From: CAZWRK01 sp964635875
GTDB lineage: Bacteria; Pseudomonadota; Gammaproteobacteria; Burkholderiales; Aquaspirillaceae
Assembly: GCA_964635875.1 (NCBI GenBank)
Contig: CAZWRK010000004.1
Coordinates: forward strand, 1 to 64,000
DNA: 64,000 nucleotides
Reading direction: 5' to 3'
The notes under the pieces were generated by a model. It had not been told where the DNA came from. It made no database searches and saw only the letters and a list, made by a program, of their open reading frames with translations. The position numbers and the translations under genes are program-made. Of this stretch, positions 62,913-64,000 are shown in pieces (positions within the stretch are counted from its first letter, which is position 1; each line of letters begins with the position of its first letter).

Positions 62913-64000
62913 ATGCTTGAAACGACACCTATTCGCCGCTTTTCTCGTCAAGTTTGGATTGGCTCTGTTCCTGTGGGTGGGGGGGCGCCTGTTATGGTTC
63001 AATCAATGACGAATACAGATACTGCGGATGCGGTTGCTACCGCGTTACAAGTGCGAGAGCTTGCGTTGGCCGGTTCTGAGGCGGTTCGTATTACCGTGAA
63101 TAGCCCCGAGGCTGCTGCACGGGTCGCAGAGATTCGGCAGCGCTTGGATGATGTTGGGTGCGATGTGCCATTGATTGGAGATTTTCATTTTAATGGTGAT
63201 CGGCTACTGCGAGACTATCCTGATTGCGCGCGCGCGCTTGCAAAATATCGCATTAATCCGGGTAATGTGGGGAAGGGCGCTAAAGGGGACGATAAGTTTG
63301 CTTTCATGGTCCAATGTGCAATTGATTACAAAAAGCCCATCCGAATAGGGGTGAACTGGGGGAGCTTGGACCAAGCATTGGCTACTCGGCTTATGGACGA
63401 AAATAGCAGGCGCTCTGCCCCGCTGTCTCCCGACGCCGTCATGCGTGAAGCATTGATTGTCTCTGCAATTGAAAGCGCACAAAAGGCCGTTGAGCTGGGA
63501 CTCTCTCCTGATCAGATTATTTTGTCGTGTAAGGTTAGTCACGTTCAGGACCTTATTTCTGTTTATCGAGAGCTAGGGAGCCGTTGTGACTGGCCTTTGC
63601 ATTTAGGCCTGACTGAGGCTGGAATGGGGTCTAAAGGGATTGTTGCTTCGACTGCCGCATTGGCGGTGTTACTGCAAGAGGGGATTGGCGATACGATTCG
63701 CATTTCATTGACGCCTCAGCCTGGGGAAGCCAGAACCCGAGAGGTGATTGTTGGGCAAGAAATTTTACAAACCATGGGCTTGCGGTCTTTTACGCCTTTG
63801 GTGACTGCGTGTCCTGGATGTGGCCGCACAACAAGCACTTTGTTTCAGGAGCTTGCAGATAGTATTCAGGTCTGGTTACGTGAGCAAATGCCGATTTGGC
63901 GGTTGCAGTACCCCGGTGTTGAGTCCATGAATGTCGCTGTGATGGGGTGCGTGGTAAATGGTCCGGGTGAGTCAAAGTTAGCCGACATTGGTATCTCCCT
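62913..64000 (+). CDS. ispG: 4-hydroxy-3-methylbut-2-en-1-yl diphosphate synthase, 3' cut by window edge
   Basis: The frame runs open from ATG 62913 to the window end, 362 complete codons without a stop. It begins [23 protein letters not shown], with [11 protein letters not shown] near 29 and the catalytic-barrel region [13 protein letters not shown] near 88. [12 protein letters not shown] near 300 gives two iron-sulphur ligands and [11 protein letters not shown] near 346 the third. GcpE/IspG reduces methylerythritol cyclodiphosphate to HMBPP in the MEP isoprenoid pathway. GGAG lies 11 bases before the ATG; an in-frame TTG at 62907 is nearer to it and is an alternative. Only a short C-terminus should be missing. 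Confidence 0.96.
   Translation, partial: MLETTPIRRFSRQVWIGSVPVGGGAPVMVQSMTNTDTADAVATALQVRELALAGSEAVRITVNSPEAAARVAEIRQRLDDVGCDVPLIGDFHFNGDRLLRDYPDCARALAKYRINPGNVGKGAKGDDKFAFMVQCAIDYKKPIRIGVNWGSLDQALATRLMDENSRRSAPLSPDAVMREALIVSAIESAQKAVELGLSPDQIILSCKVSHVQDLISVYRELGSRCDWPLHLGLTEAGMGSKGIVASTAALAVLLQEGIGDTIRISLTPQPGEARTREVIVGQEILQTMGLRSFTPLVTACPGCGRTTSTLFQELADSIQVWLREQMPIWRLQYPGVESMNVAVMGCVVNGPGESKLADIGIS

Overview
The window is 64 kb of a betaproteobacterial chromosome, most likely from the order Neisseriales but outside the family Neisseriaceae. The gene orders support this: carB-greA-yhbY/rlmE-ftsH-folP-glmM, gmk-rpoZ-spoT, rpsU-yqeY-dnaG-rpoD, tpiA-secG-tRNA-Leu-nuoABCDEFGHIJKLMN-DUF2818, and ndk-rlmN-rodZ-ispG. 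I saw none of the repeated DNA uptake sequences typical of Neisseria and its close relatives. Almost everything is core housekeeping. I found no rRNA, phage, insertion sequence, integron, toxin-antitoxin or CRISPR locus. Taxonomy is inferred from gene content by eye, not from a database search.

Layout. 1-8.1 kb: end of carB, greA with a leader terminator, yhbY divergent from rlmE-ftsH-folP-glmM, then a DedA membrane protein. 8.1-12.2 kb: the most accessory stretch. It holds an exported protein of unknown function interrupted by a 100-N assembly gap that looks artificial, a 3' remnant of a yddG-type exporter, a PNPOx-like flavoprotein divergent from a MocR-type regulator, and tRNA-Asn. 12.3-18 kb: FKBP isomerase, DUF2189 membrane protein, 2-hydroxyacid dehydrogenase, DUF1841, trmB, a YeeZ-like reductase, and a ferredoxin-flavin reductase. 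18-20.8 kb: an OmpR/EnvZ-type two-component pair followed by an EF-hand protein. 20.8-31.5 kb: NCS2 purine permease, gmk-rpoZ-spoT-thiS-thiG, the macromolecular synthesis cluster, and tRNA-Ile(CAT). 31.7-33.1 kb: iron storage (two bacterioferritin subunits and bfd). 33.2-38.8 kb: tamA-tamB. 38.9-42.7 kb: pstSCAB. 42.8-58.8 kb: tpiA-secG-tRNA-Leu and complex I. 58.9-64 kb: zapE, ndk, rlmN, rodZ and the start of ispG.

How the genes work together. Translation, transcription and stringent control are represented by greA, yhbY, rlmE, rpoZ, spoT, rpsU, dnaG, rpoD, trmB, rlmN and tRNAs. Envelope and membrane functions include ftsH, glmM, DedA, tamAB, secG and rodZ. Respiration is a complete 14-subunit complex I. 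Phosphate uptake (pst) and iron storage (bfr/bfd) both have readable control sites.

I do not see a clearly undescribed system. The observations most worth following are: the bacterioferritin pair with complementary loss of ferroxidase and haem ligands; the two-component system with a proline/histidine-rich sensor loop next to an EF-hand gene; the greA leader promoter plus terminator; the divergent MocR/flavoprotein pair with direct repeats; the false assembly gap; and a possible nuo promoter that would bypass the upstream terminator.
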